Shown one piece after another: positions 1 through 7,995 of a DNA stretch of 35,630 nt. The stretch spans positions 1-35,630 of the forward strand of contig JACQFZ010000064.1 of NCBI GenBank assembly GCA_016199745.1. The letters are read 5' to 3'. The translations under genes and the position numbers were made by a program. The stretch comes from Gammaproteobacteria bacterium (GTDB lineage Bacteria > Pseudomonadota > Gammaproteobacteria > Acidiferrobacterales > Sulfurifustaceae). The notes beneath the pieces are model-generated. The model searched no databases. It worked only from the letters and a program-made list of their open reading frames with translations, and was not told where the DNA came from. Position 1 is the stretch's first letter, and every line of letters starts with the position of its first letter.

Positions 1-594
1 ACAAGAACGCGTTGCGACGACGGCGGCGCCCCTGTCGGATCCACCGTTCTAGGAAAATACCTCGTGCCGGTTTCTGTTTCCGACGAATTCGCTCAGGCGC
101 TTGCCAGCATTTAGGCGCGGATTTGGACCGCCACTAACAACTCTCACTGGAAAATTGCCGGCCGACCAACTCTTCCGTCAGACTACACAAGGAGTCTTGA
201 ATTCGACGTCGATGTATTAAAAAACTTTGAAACCACGGAAACAGTCGACCTCGTCAAACTGGGTTACATCGAAGATGACCTGCTCCTAAAAAAGAATTTT
301 TTATACCGAAATACCGCAATGACTTTTCCGACCGACGTTCAGGTAACTGTAAAGACACTTAAGAATAACAAAGAGAAAAGTGGTTTCTGGGTCAGATGTA
401 ATCCGCGCGCTTACGGTAATTCAAAGCCAGCGCGGTATCCGTTCAACTCGGTCAGCAGTCCCACAGAGAGACTCCTTCCGCCGGGAAACTATCAGCTCTG
501 GGTTGAGGATTCCGCAGGAAAAGTCCTCAACTCCCAACCGATATCCATCGGCGATAACGGCAAGTCTCAGACCATCATGTTCGCAATCGAATGA
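1..594 (+). pseudogene. Interrupted gene of unknown function, 5' end outside window
   Basis: One reading frame runs from the first base to a TGA at 592-594, broken only by a TAG at 112-114. The translation on both sides of the TAG looks like ordinary protein. After it comes a stretch with WTATNNSHWKIAGRPTLPSDY, then a domain ending in LPPGNYQLWVEDSAGK, which resembles a small beta-sandwich of the carboxypeptidase-regulatory type. There is no start codon soon after the TAG. The first ATG is at 319 and would give a 91-residue C-terminal piece without a clear ribosome site. I do not recognise the family. It is either a gene killed by a nonsense mutation or two genes whose boundary I cannot place. 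It overlaps the next gene by 4 bases (ATGA). Confidence 0.4.
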
Positions 595-1004
595 AGCGGC
601 TAGTTCGGCATCTAACCGGCAGCTGGGAGCGCCTCGCCCAAGTGGCAACAGTTATATCCACTGCCTTGAGTAAATTTATTTTTCCCATACCGTTGCTGTA
701 CATGAACGAAGATCAGTGGTCCAACTTTTCGAGATTTCTTGTCGCGATGATTGTCGGCTTGTGGTTTGGACCACTATCGATATGGAAGGCACATAGGTTT
801 TTTTTGAAATGGTGTATCGGTGCCGCGACCTGCGCTCTACTGACGCTAGGATTGTTTATTTTTTATGCTTACCTTCAGACTCAATGGACGGTTCCCTATT
901 CAGGCAATAGGGTAGTAATAGGACAAACACTAACTTCGACGGCCGAAGAATATAGTCGGTCGATAAAGGTAAAAAGAGGACATGCCCCAATGGCACTGCT
1001 TTAA
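591..1004 (+). CDS. Small membrane protein of unknown function
   Basis: The 137-residue product has two hydrophobic segments, about residues 46-64 (SRFLVAMIVGLWFGPLSIW) and 70-94 (FFLKWCIGAATCALLTLGLFIFYAY), so it is probably an inner-membrane protein. The ATG overlaps the stop of the upstream reading frame (ATGA), which suggests translational coupling. The last residues (KVKRGHAPMALL) run up to an inverted-repeat element starting at 1018, so the original C-terminus may have been replaced when the element arrived. I do not recognise a family. Confidence 0.5.
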   Translation: MKRLVRHLTGSWERLAQVATVISTALSKFIFPIPLLYMNEDQWSNFSRFLVAMIVGLWFGPLSIWKAHRFFLKWCIGAATCALLTLGLFIFYAYLQTQWTVPYSGNRVVIGQTLTSTAEEYSRSIKVKRGHAPMALL

Positions 1005-1017
1005 GCAAAAACACCGC

Positions 1018-1100
1018 GTCATTCCCGCGAAAGCGGGGATCCATGCCGGGCTAAACAACGTCGGATATGCCGTATGGATTCCCGCCGGCGCGGGAATGAC
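1018..1100. repeat. Inverted-repeat element, REP/MITE-like
   Basis: Two 26-base arms (1018-1043 and 1075-1100) are near-perfect reverse complements. They begin and end with GTCATTCCCGCG / CGCGGGAATGAC and carry TGGATTCCCGC on the inner side. They flank about 31 bases of unrelated sequence. This is the common proteobacterial dispersed repeat with a core of the type ATTCCCGCNNNNGCGGGAAT. It could act as a bidirectional terminator for the gene ending at 1004. Confidence 0.8.
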
Positions 1101-1433
1101 AGCTGTTTCTTGGTACGCACGGCTTGTTTGTACCTCATTTTCTTGCAGCACCCCGAATGGCCGCTCCTGGCCGGTTACAGTCGATGGAGATGTTGCGATT
1201 TCAAATTGATCTGACACCGTCTGTCAGATTGAGTCTGACCTAATACAACAAATCGAATCATAGGTCCGCCACCGACAGCATCCCAACAACTACCGCCATA
1301 AACCGTAGTGTTACATCGCCGCCAAAAATGAGCGTCCAGCCAAAACACCTTCGGCTTCAGCTTGGCGAACCAACGTCTCAAGCAATAAGCGTCCGGGAAA
1401 GATCGAGGCCGAAGCGGATTAAATGATTTCGTT
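1101..1433. other. Non-coding stretch, no gene seen
   Basis: No convincing coding frame was found on either strand. The only structure noted is a short hairpin at 1210-1228 (TCTGACA, 5-base loop, TGTCAGA). The segment lies between an inverted-repeat element and two gene remnants, so it is probably eroded sequence. Confidence 0.4.
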
Positions 1434-1632
1434 CTACGCGAGGAACGTGTAGGTCAACCCGCCCACCCCGCAGGCAAGAACGACCGGAATGATCCCAATC
1501 TTGAAACGCCACAACGCCACAAACGCCGCGATCCCGATCAACACGGAGAACCACTCGAACGTGCCGTGAAGGCCTTGTGGCCACAGCACGTGGTAGGCGA
1601 AGAACATCGCGAGGTTCAGAATCACAACGTCG
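1434..1632 (-). pseudogene. Remnant of chromate transporter ChrA, C-terminal end
   Basis: Read on the minus strand, the last about 64 codons encode VVILNLAMFFAYHVLWPQG, then EWFSVLIGIAAFVALWRFKI and a final GIIPVVLACGVGGL. This is the pattern of the last two to three membrane helices of ChrA-type chromate transporters. The stop is at 1434-1436. Upstream of about 1632 the similarity ends and the same bases become the antisense of a CNNM-type gene fragment on the plus strand. About 85% of the gene is missing, so this cannot be a working transporter. Confidence 0.65.
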
Positions 1633-1641
1633 CCGTTACAA

Positions 1642-2061
1642 ATTCTAGAACGGTTTCGGGCATCGCCGGTCCACATGGCGCTGGTCGTGAGCCAGGGCGA
1701 AGTACGCGGGTTGGTAACGCTGCATGACGTGCTCGAGGCCATGGTGGGAGAACTTCCGGTCGAGGGCGAAACGATTGAGAAGAGCGTCGTGCAACGGGAC
1801 GACGGTTCGTTTTTGATTGATGGCATGCTCTCGATCGCCGAGCTCAAGGAGTTGTTGGCGCTCGCGCAGATGCCGGAGGCAGCCGCGGACTACGAGACCG
1901 TAGCGGGCTTCGTGTTGGCGCATCTCGATCGCGTGCCGCAGATCGGTGATCATTTCGAATGGGGCAGTTGGCGGTTTGATATCGTCGATATGGATGGGAC
2001 CCGCGTTGATCGAGTGTTGGCGACACCGCAAAAAGATCCATCGGAAGACAACACTGGCTGA
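1642..2061 (+). pseudogene. Remnant of CNNM/CorC-type (YtfL/TlyC-like) transporter, C-terminal end
   Basis: The frame reads LERFRASPVHMALVVSQGEV, then GLVTLHDVLEAMVGELP, which is the second half of a CBS-domain pair. The CorC/HlyC transporter-associated domain follows (DDGSFLIDGMLSIAELKELL ... YETVAGFVLAHLDRVPQIGD). Similarity starts abruptly at about 1642, so the membrane domain (DUF21) and the first CBS motif are absent. The stop is at 2059-2061. Translation could begin at the internal ATG at 1675 and give a 128-residue soluble fragment, but a start signal is not obvious. The 5' edge meets the ChrA remnant head on, which marks a deletion or rearrangement point. Confidence 0.7.
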
Positions 2062-2100
2062 ACGGGATGCCATCATGGGACGAATGCTAACGGTGCATAG

Positions 2101-3174
2101 ATGACGAAGATTCCTCTTCATGCCGGCGTTGTTAGCGCCATGCTGGCCGCGGCGCTGTTTGGCGCGAGCGTTCCACTCGCCAAGCTGTTGGGCGGCACGG
2201 TCGTGTCGCCGCTGGTGCTCGCCGGTTTGCTCTATCTCGCTTCGGGGTTGGGATTACTTGCCTGGTGGCTGTTAAACCGCGCGCGCGTTAACCGCAGCGC
2301 GCACGATGCGGCGCTCACGCGCCGCGATCTTCCCTGGCTTGCAGGCGCGATACTCTCGGGTGGCGTCGTCGGCCCGGTATTGCTCATGATGGGTTTGATG
2401 CAAGCGACGGCGGCCAGCGCGTCGCTGCTGCTCAATCTCGAAGGTGTTCTTACCGCGTTGCTCGCGTGGTTCGTGTTTAAGGAAAACTTCGATCGCCGCA
2501 TTGCGCTAGGCATGGCGTTGATCGTTGCCGGTGGTGTGGTGTTGTCGTGGCCGAGCGGTGCGCGCTGGGAGACGTCACTCGGGACGTTGTTCATAGTCGG
2601 CGCCTGTCTTTGTTGGGCCATCGATAACAACCTGACGCGCAAGATCGCCGCCGGTGATCCGGTGCAGATTGCCGGGCTGAAGGGGTTGGTGGCGGGACTG
2701 ACAAACACAGGTATCGCGATCAGCTTTGGTGCCACGTTGCCCAACGTCAACACGGTGCTCGCGGTCGGTGTTGTTGGCATGCTCGGTTACGGCATGAGCC
2801 TGGTTTTATTCGTGCTCGCCTTGCGTCATCTCGGCAGTGCTCGCACGGGCGCGTATTTTTCGGTCGCGCCGTTCTTCGGCGCTGCGTTATCGTTGCTGTT
2901 GCTGCACGAGACGCCGGGACCATTGTTCTGGATCGCGGCAGCGTTCATGGGCGCTGGCGTGTGGCTGCATCTGACGGAGCGTCATGAGCACGTGCATCAG
3001 CACGAAGCGCAATCACACGCCCATCGTCACGTGCACGATGAACATCATCAACATCACCACGACTTCCCTTGGAATAGCTCAGAGCCGCACGTCCACTTAC
3101 ACCGGCATGATCCGATCGTGCACAAGCATCCGCACTATCCCGATATTCATCACCGTCATCGGCACCGGCATTGA
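2101..3174 (+). CDS. EamA/DMT family transporter with histidine-rich C-terminal tail
   Basis: The 357-residue protein has about ten hydrophobic segments in two EamA repeats, the fold of drug/metabolite transporters in the inner membrane. The first repeat opens with SAMLAAALFGASVPLAKLLGG. The second covers roughly residues 160-295. After the last helix (about residue 293) comes a tail of about 60 residues in which close to half are His (HEHVHQHEAQSHAHRHVHDE, then HHQHHHD and HHRHRHRH at the very end). Such tails bind divalent metals such as Ni, Co, Zn or Cu in other transporters. The family name alone does not give a substrate, so metal export or metal sensing is inference. A YqaA-like gene follows 22 bp downstream. 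Confidence 0.85.
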   Translation: MTKIPLHAGVVSAMLAAALFGASVPLAKLLGGTVVSPLVLAGLLYLASGLGLLAWWLLNRARVNRSAHDAALTRRDLPWLAGAILSGGVVGPVLLMMGLMQATAASASLLLNLEGVLTALLAWFVFKENFDRRIALGMALIVAGGVVLSWPSGARWETSLGTLFIVGACLCWAIDNNLTRKIAAGDPVQIAGLKGLVAGLTNTGIAISFGATLPNVNTVLAVGVVGMLGYGMSLVLFVLALRHLGSARTGAYFSVAPFFGAALSLLLLHETPGPLFWIAAAFMGAGVWLHLTERHEHVHQHEAQSHAHRHVHDEHHQHHHDFPWNSSEPHVHLHRHDPIVHKHPHYPDIHHRHRHRH

Positions 3175-3196
3175 CGCAGCAAGTAGTCGATAGCGT

Positions 3197-3604
3197 ATGA
3201 GCTGGGCGCTGTTCTTCTCGGCGTTGCTCTCGGCTACGCTCTTGCCCGGAAGTTCCGAAGCATTGCTGCTGTATCGACTGAGCGTCGGCGACAACGTATG
3301 GCCTGCCGTGTTGACGGCGACGGCGGGCAACGTACTCGGCAGTCTCATTACCTACGGCATGGGGCGGCTCGGCAACGAGGCGCTGCATCGTAAATGGCTT
3401 CGCATGTCACCGACGGCGCTCGCACGCGGCGAGCGCTGGTTCCAGCGGTACGGTCGACTCGCGTTGCTGTTCGCTTGGCTGCCCATTGTCGGTGACCCGC
3501 TTTGCCTTGTCGCCGGCTTATCGCGGAGCTCTCCTGGATGGTTCGTTACTCTGGTGACAATCGGCAAGCTTGGGCGCTACCTGCTTATCGCTTGGGTGTT
3601 TTAG
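3197..3604 (+). CDS. YqaA-like inner-membrane protein (SNARE-associated/DedA superfamily)
   Basis: The product is 135 residues, the usual length for YqaA. The N-terminal FFSALLSATLLPGSSEALLL resembles the re-entrant motif of this group. It is followed by a membrane segment with TATAGNVLGSLITYGMGR, then RYGRLALLFAWLPIVGDPLC, where the conserved GDP turn is present, and a last hydrophobic helix. The relatives act in membrane homeostasis or lipid transport; the exact role of YqaA is not known. It lies 22 bp after the His-tailed transporter on the same strand and may share its transcript. Confidence 0.8.
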   Translation: MSWALFFSALLSATLLPGSSEALLLYRLSVGDNVWPAVLTATAGNVLGSLITYGMGRLGNEALHRKWLRMSPTALARGERWFQRYGRLALLFAWLPIVGDPLCLVAGLSRSSPGWFVTLVTIGKLGRYLLIAWVF

Positions 3605-3766
3605 AACGCTTTGTAGATCGGCGACTCACACAAATGATCCGCCGATCGAAATGACTCTCAGCGATAGCGGTCTATTCGCTATTCGTTAGCGTCGCCCGTC
3701 ATGGCGGCGTCCTTCCACACCAGGTCGCTTGAAATCCATAAGCTCACAAAGTTCTTTAGAGTAGCG

Positions 3767-3793
3767 TTAGCACTCTTGATTGTAGAGTGCTAA
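3767..3793 (+). promoter_or_regulatory. CIRCE element (HrcA operator)
   Basis: A perfect inverted repeat, TTAGCACTC then 9 bases then GAGTGCTAA, matches the CIRCE consensus exactly in both arms and spacing. HrcA binds CIRCE to repress groESL and dnaK operons until protein-folding stress titrates it. Here no chaperone gene follows: the next gene is the caspase-helicase starting at 3838. A CTTGAAA at 3728-3734 matches the sigma-32 -35 hexamer and sits at a distance that would place CIRCE near +1, but I see no convincing -10 box. The element may be a captured groE promoter or a true stress switch for the helicase gene. Confidence 0.88.
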
Positions 3794-3837
3794 CAATAGG
3801 CGTAGTGTGATAGCGCCAAATTATGGGAGGGAGCGCT

Positions 3838-6800
3838 GTGAAATTTCACGGCCTTTTCATAGGGATAGACCGCTATTCTTCACCTTTTATTAACTGGCTA
3901 TCATGTGCCAGACGGGATGCCATAGCGCTCCATGCGCTGTTCTCGGATAACTTCGGTGGTAATACGCGCCTGTTGCTCGATGAGCACGCTACCCGCGAGG
4001 AGATCGAAGCGGCATTCGAGGGCCTGTCACAATGCAGCCCCAATGACATCGTCGTCATCGCCTTTTCTGGGCACGGCAGCAGCACCCACGAACTAGTCAC
4101 TTACGACGCCGACGTAGACCGACTGGCGGACACAGCGATTCCACTCGAGCAGCTCGGAGACTGGTTCGCGAAGATTCCTGCTCGCCAGGTCATCTGCCTC
4201 CTGGATTGCTGTTTTTCGGGCGGCGCTGGCGCGAAAGTCCTGTACGCGCCCATCACGCCCCGCAATCTCGCTTCCGAAACCACGTTGCTTGAACAGATTT
4301 CCGGCGATGGCCGACTGATCTTCACGGCCTCATCGGCTACTCAGGCCGCTCTTGAAAGCCACCGCTATCGTCACGGGTTGATGACGTATCACTTAATCCA
4401 CGCGCTGCAGGGAATTGGTGAAGTCATCCAGGCTGGCCGCGTCTCCATCCACCGTCTCCTCGAATACGTCGTGCAGCGGGTGATCGATGACGCCCGTATG
4501 TTTGGGCGCGAACAGCAGCCAAGCCTGCGTGGAAAGATCGACGGCGAGCTGACTTGGCCGGCGTTACGCCCCGGTGATCTTTACCACACAGCATTTCCGG
4601 AGCGCCGTACCGCAATAGCGAGTGCGGACGTAAAGAGCCTTGCCGCATTTGGCTTCCCACCGGAGTTGATTGACGCCTGGGCCGGTGCGATTCCGGCGCT
4701 GAACGAACTGCAGCAGAGCGCGATCAACGAGTACGGACTACTCGAAGGGAAAAACCTCCTCGTCTCGGCACCGACGTCTTCCGGGAAGACGATGGTCGGC
4801 GAGCTAGCCGCATTGAAGGGTGCCATCGAGCGCAAGCGCGCCTTCTTCCTGCTGCCGCTCAAATCACTGGTGAACGACAAACACAAGTACTTCACCAAAG
4901 TCTACGGTCCCTTTGGTTTGCGCACGATTCGGGCAACCGGCGAGATAGCGGACGACATTCCCGAACTCATGCGCGGGCGGTTCGACATCTGCCTCATGAC
5001 CTATGAAAAATTCGCGGCGCTGATTCTCGCGAATCCTCATCTCCTGGAGCAGGTTGGCACCATCGTGGTGGATGAGGTCCAGATGGTGACTGATCCTAAC
5101 CGGGGCGCGAATCTTGAGTTCATCTTGACGTTCCTGCGCGTGAAGCAGCAACAGGGGGTGGAGCCCCAGATCATCGCGCTCTCTGCTGTGATTGGCGATA
5201 CGAACGGCTTCGAGCGCTGGATCGGTGCACGCCTGCTGCGCCGTCATCAGCGACCGGTACCGCTTAAAGAAGGGATCATGCGCACGGACGGATCGTTTCG
5301 CTACATCGATGAGAAAGGCGATGAGAATACGACGAAGCCGCTCTTTCGTCCGCAGCAGGGGAAGGGAAGCAGTCAGGATTGGATCATTCCACTGGTGCAA
5401 CGGCTGGTAGCCGAGGGTAAGCAGGTGATCGTATTTCGTGCACTGCGTGGTGAGGCGCGCGGTTGTGCGAACTACCTTGCAAAAAACCTCGGGTTGCCCC
5501 CAGTGCAAGCTGCCCTCAATGCATTACCAAGCGGCGATGTTTCCAACGCCTCCCAGACCCTGCATGACACGTTAGCCGGAGGCGTGGCTTTTCATATTTC
5601 CGACCTCGACCGTGATGAACGGTGGATTATCGAAGAGCAGTTTCGTGCGCCTAATTCGATGTTGCGTGTTATCGCCGCGACAACGACGCTCGCGATGGGC
5701 GTCAACACGCCGGCCTCGGCGGTCGTGATAGCAGGACTGGAACATCCGATCGAAGGGGGAACGACTCCTTATCTCGTTGCCGAGTACAAAAATATGGTCG
5801 GTCGCGCCGGTCGGCTGGGGTTTACCGAGGCCGGCGAATCCTACGTCATCGTGACGTCCGCCCAAGAAGAGCATCACGTCTGGGATAGATATGTGAAGGG
5901 GACGCCCGAAGATTTGCATTCGCATTTTGTTAACCTCGATACGGATCCGCGTTCGCTGATCATTCGCGTGCTCGCCGCCGCTGAATCGTGGGCCAAACAG
6001 GGTCTCTTCGAGGAAGAGATCATTGGATTCTTAAGCGAGAGCTTCGGGGCATTCGTGCAGCGACTGCGTCAGCCGAGTTGGGCGTGGAACGCGGAGATTG
6101 TCCGGCAGGCACTCCATGAAATTGCACTTCACAAACTATTACAACGTCGCGATGACGGTCGCTATGAGATTACTGAACTCGGTCGGCTCGCCGGTACCAG
6201 CGGAACGGAGGTCGAATCGATGATCCGTCTAGTCGAGGTCCTCGGATCGATGGCGCCTCAGGAGCTAGACGATCAAACGCTCGTTGCAGCGACGCAGGTG
6301 ACGGTCGAGCTCGACGATGTGCTATTTCCGATGAATAAGAAGAGCAAGCACAAGGAACCACAGCAGTGGAGTGGCGAATTGCGGCGGCAAGGTGTCGCGA
6401 ATAACGTGATCGCGTGGCTCGAACGGTGGACGCGCGCTGATTTTGTCAAAGTTATGCGCTGGAAGCGCGCGGTCGCGTGCTTGTGTTGGATGAGCGATCT
6501 GCCGTTGGTTGACATCGAGCGTCATCTCACCCAATTCGGCGGCGCATTCGACGGAGCCGCCGGCGCCATTCGATCTACTGCGGCACGCACGCGCGATCTG
6601 TTTCCGGTTACCGTGCGCGTCGCCCAGTTGCTGCACCCGAGTCTCGATTTACAGATGCGCGAGCAACGCCTCTTGGCGCGATTGGAAGCAGGAATTTCTG
6701 CCACGATGGTCGAGGTCGCAATGGTCCTCGGCACGGAGCTGTCGCGGGGTGACTACCAACGGCTCGAAGCCCGCGGCATGAACACCGTGGACGCGCTGGA

Positions 6801-7119
6801 TACCGCCAAAGAGACGGATTTGCTGTTGGTTCTTGGCGGTGACCGGCAGAAAATGTCTAGCGTCAAACATGCCGTCGCTCGCTACAAGACCGAGCAGCAG
6901 AGGGCCGTGAAACCAACGGTTGCATTTCGGGGGAGAGGCGAAGATCTTGCACGTGATGGACAAACACACCGACAAGCGCTTTCGGGTGTCTACCTCCAAG
7001 AAATCCATGATCGAGGTCGCCGCCGAGCGCGGCATGTACGATTTCGAGTTTATGGGCGTGCCTGTGACGATGGAACCCGGACTCGCGGAACTGGAGTCGA
7101 AAGCGGCGAACGTGATTAA
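3838..7119 (+). CDS. Caspase (peptidase C14)-Ski2-like helicase fusion, putative defence protein
   Basis: I chose GTG 3838 because GGAGG at 3826-3830 lies 7 bases upstream; the in-frame ATG 3823 lies within and before that site. Residues 1-230 form a caspase-fold peptidase with the catalytic His79 in FSGHGS and Cys125 in LLDCCFSGG. From about 285 a superfamily 2 helicase begins: Walker A APTSSGKT (311-318), DEVQ box (412-415), SAV motif, LAMGVNTP, and motif VI MVGRAGR (653-659). Winged-helix and helical regions then resemble the Hel308/Ski2 layout, ending in a hairpin-like segment near GGDRQKMSSVKHAVARYK. Residues after about 1024 read out of frame through the start of the next gene and are probably not native. 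Caspase domains fused to NTPases are typical of prokaryotic conflict systems, so a nucleic-acid-sensing, protease-triggered defence role is inferred. CIRCE lies upstream. Confidence 0.85.
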   Translation: MKFHGLFIGIDRYSSPFINWLSCARRDAIALHALFSDNFGGNTRLLLDEHATREEIEAAFEGLSQCSPNDIVVIAFSGHGSSTHELVTYDADVDRLADTAIPLEQLGDWFAKIPARQVICLLDCCFSGGAGAKVLYAPITPRNLASETTLLEQISGDGRLIFTASSATQAALESHRYRHGLMTYHLIHALQGIGEVIQAGRVSIHRLLEYVVQRVIDDARMFGREQQPSLRGKIDGELTWPALRPGDLYHTAFPERRTAIASADVKSLAAFGFPPELIDAWAGAIPALNELQQSAINEYGLLEGKNLLVSAPTSSGKTMVGELAALKGAIERKRAFFLLPLKSLVNDKHKYFTKVYGPFGLRTIRATGEIADDIPELMRGRFDICLMTYEKFAALILANPHLLEQVGTIVVDEVQMVTDPNRGANLEFILTFLRVKQQQGVEPQIIALSAVIGDTNGFERWIGARLLRRHQRPVPLKEGIMRTDGSFRYIDEKGDENTTKPLFRPQQGKGSSQDWIIPLVQRLVAEGKQVIVFRALRGEARGCANYLAKNLGLPPVQAALNALPSGDVSNASQTLHDTLAGGVAFHISDLDRDERWIIEEQFRAPNSMLRVIAATTTLAMGVNTPASAVVIAGLEHPIEGGTTPYLVAEYKNMVGRAGRLGFTEAGESYVIVTSAQEEHHVWDRYVKGTPEDLHSHFVNLDTDPRSLIIRVLAAAESWAKQGLFEEEIIGFLSESFGAFVQRLRQPSWAWNAEIVRQALHEIALHKLLQRRDDGRYEITELGRLAGTSGTEVESMIRLVEVLGSMAPQELDDQTLVAATQVTVELDDVLFPMNKKSKHKEPQQWSGELRRQGVANNVIAWLERWTRADFVKVMRWKRAVACLCWMSDLPLVDIERHLTQFGGAFDGAAGAIRSTAARTRDLFPVTVRVAQLLHPSLDLQMREQRLLARLEAGISATMVEVAMVLGTELSRGDYQRLEARGMNTVDALDTAKETDLLLVLGGDRQKMSSVKHAVARYKTEQQRAVKPTVAFRGRGEDLARDGQTHRQALSGVYLQEIHDRGRRRARHVRFRVYGRACDDGTRTRGTGVESGERD

Positions 7120-7882
7120 ACGGATTGTTGAGGAAGAGCGCCTGCACCATGACGATCAGAACGAGCGCACGACGCTCGCATGTTTTCTTGCCGTACAAAT
7201 GGTGCGCACGCGAGCGGTGTATGTGACCCAGCAAGATTGGATGAAGCGACTGGAAAAGTGGCTACGTGCGGAGGGTGCGCCTGAGGAGTTCTTCAAAGCC
7301 GATCCACACGTTGGCACCGGAGAAAATGCCGAGAAGGTACTACTCGCTCGAATGATTCACAGTGCGTCGTCGGATTTCGCGCCGGCGCTCGCCGAAAAGG
7401 ATTGGGTATTGTTGAAGACCGACCTCAACACGCCATACCTGATAGGTGATCATCCATTGGCGATGTTCAACCATATCGACCATTCGCCCCGCGGAAACTT
7501 GGGCATCAAAGTGCAAGGTATCGAGCTCTATTTTCCGCTGAATCCGACGCTCGCGCTTGGAATGTGGTGTCCTTCAATCCAGCAAACGCTACTTGAGGGG
7601 TTCAAAAAGCTGGATGGACTCAGCGAGAGCGCTCCGGAGGCTGTAGCGCCATATATGCAGGCGTGGGAGGACGGCATTCAAATTGTTGAAGCAATACGAA
7701 GCGGCTCGACTTTGCCCAGCCGACCCGACAACATTACACATTTCAACTCATTGCAAATCGCCACCTCGGAGCGTTTCCTGTTTTCCTGCAACGGTGACTT
7801 TGCGCTAGCGGAACAAATGATTCGCGACAATCCGGCCTTTAAGCACGGCAAGCGAGTGGATGAAGCGACGGGTAAGTTTTGA
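6947..7882 (+). CDS. DUF4238-like protein lacking the usual N-terminus
   Basis: The frame is open from 6911, and possible starts are TTG 6920, TTG 6947 and ATG 6956. TTG 6947 has GGGAGAGG at 6931-6938 about 8 bases upstream. The product reads HVMDKHTDKRFRVS ... AAERGMYDFEF, then a helical middle and YLIGDHPLAMFNH, the conserved GD(H/N)P turn of DUF4238. The family normally starts with an HYVPxFYLRxF segment, and that segment is missing here. The gene overlaps the helicase frame by about 170 bases in the +1 frame. A run of five G at 6929-6933 lies at the crossover: with one G fewer the helicase would continue straight into this protein. DUF4238 has no established biochemical function, but its place here suggests a partner or fused effector. 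Confidence 0.65.
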   Translation: MHVMDKHTDKRFRVSTSKKSMIEVAAERGMYDFEFMGVPVTMEPGLAELESKAANVIKRIVEEERLHHDDQNERTTLACFLAVQMVRTRAVYVTQQDWMKRLEKWLRAEGAPEEFFKADPHVGTGENAEKVLLARMIHSASSDFAPALAEKDWVLLKTDLNTPYLIGDHPLAMFNHIDHSPRGNLGIKVQGIELYFPLNPTLALGMWCPSIQQTLLEGFKKLDGLSESAPEAVAPYMQAWEDGIQIVEAIRSGSTLPSRPDNITHFNSLQIATSERFLFSCNGDFALAEQMIRDNPAFKHGKRVDEATGKF

Positions 7883-7995
7883 CATCAGACGAAACTCCAA
7901 CGCCTTTTCGAGCGTCGCACACCGGCAATTCGAACGCGGATTTTCCGTGCATAATCATTAGAGTAGTTACTTAAGCCGACTCAAATCGTACTGTG

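Noticed and set aside
1633-1847. N-terminal half of a 137-codon minus-strand frame joined to the ChrA remnant
   Set aside because: Those codons are antisense to the CNNM-type fragment; only the part below about 1632 resembles ChrA.
3728-3766. Complete sigma-32 promoter before the CIRCE element
   Set aside because: CTTGAAA fits the -35 box, but no CCCCAT-like -10 box follows at the right distance.
4864-5508. Minus-strand open frame of 214 codons inside the helicase
   Set aside because: Shadow of the helicase domain; the plus-strand motifs are decisive.
3838-7882. Hachiman-type defence pair
   Set aside because: The helicase resembles HamB-like Ski2 enzymes, but the partner is DUF4238-like and not the DUF1837 nuclease, and a caspase domain is fused.
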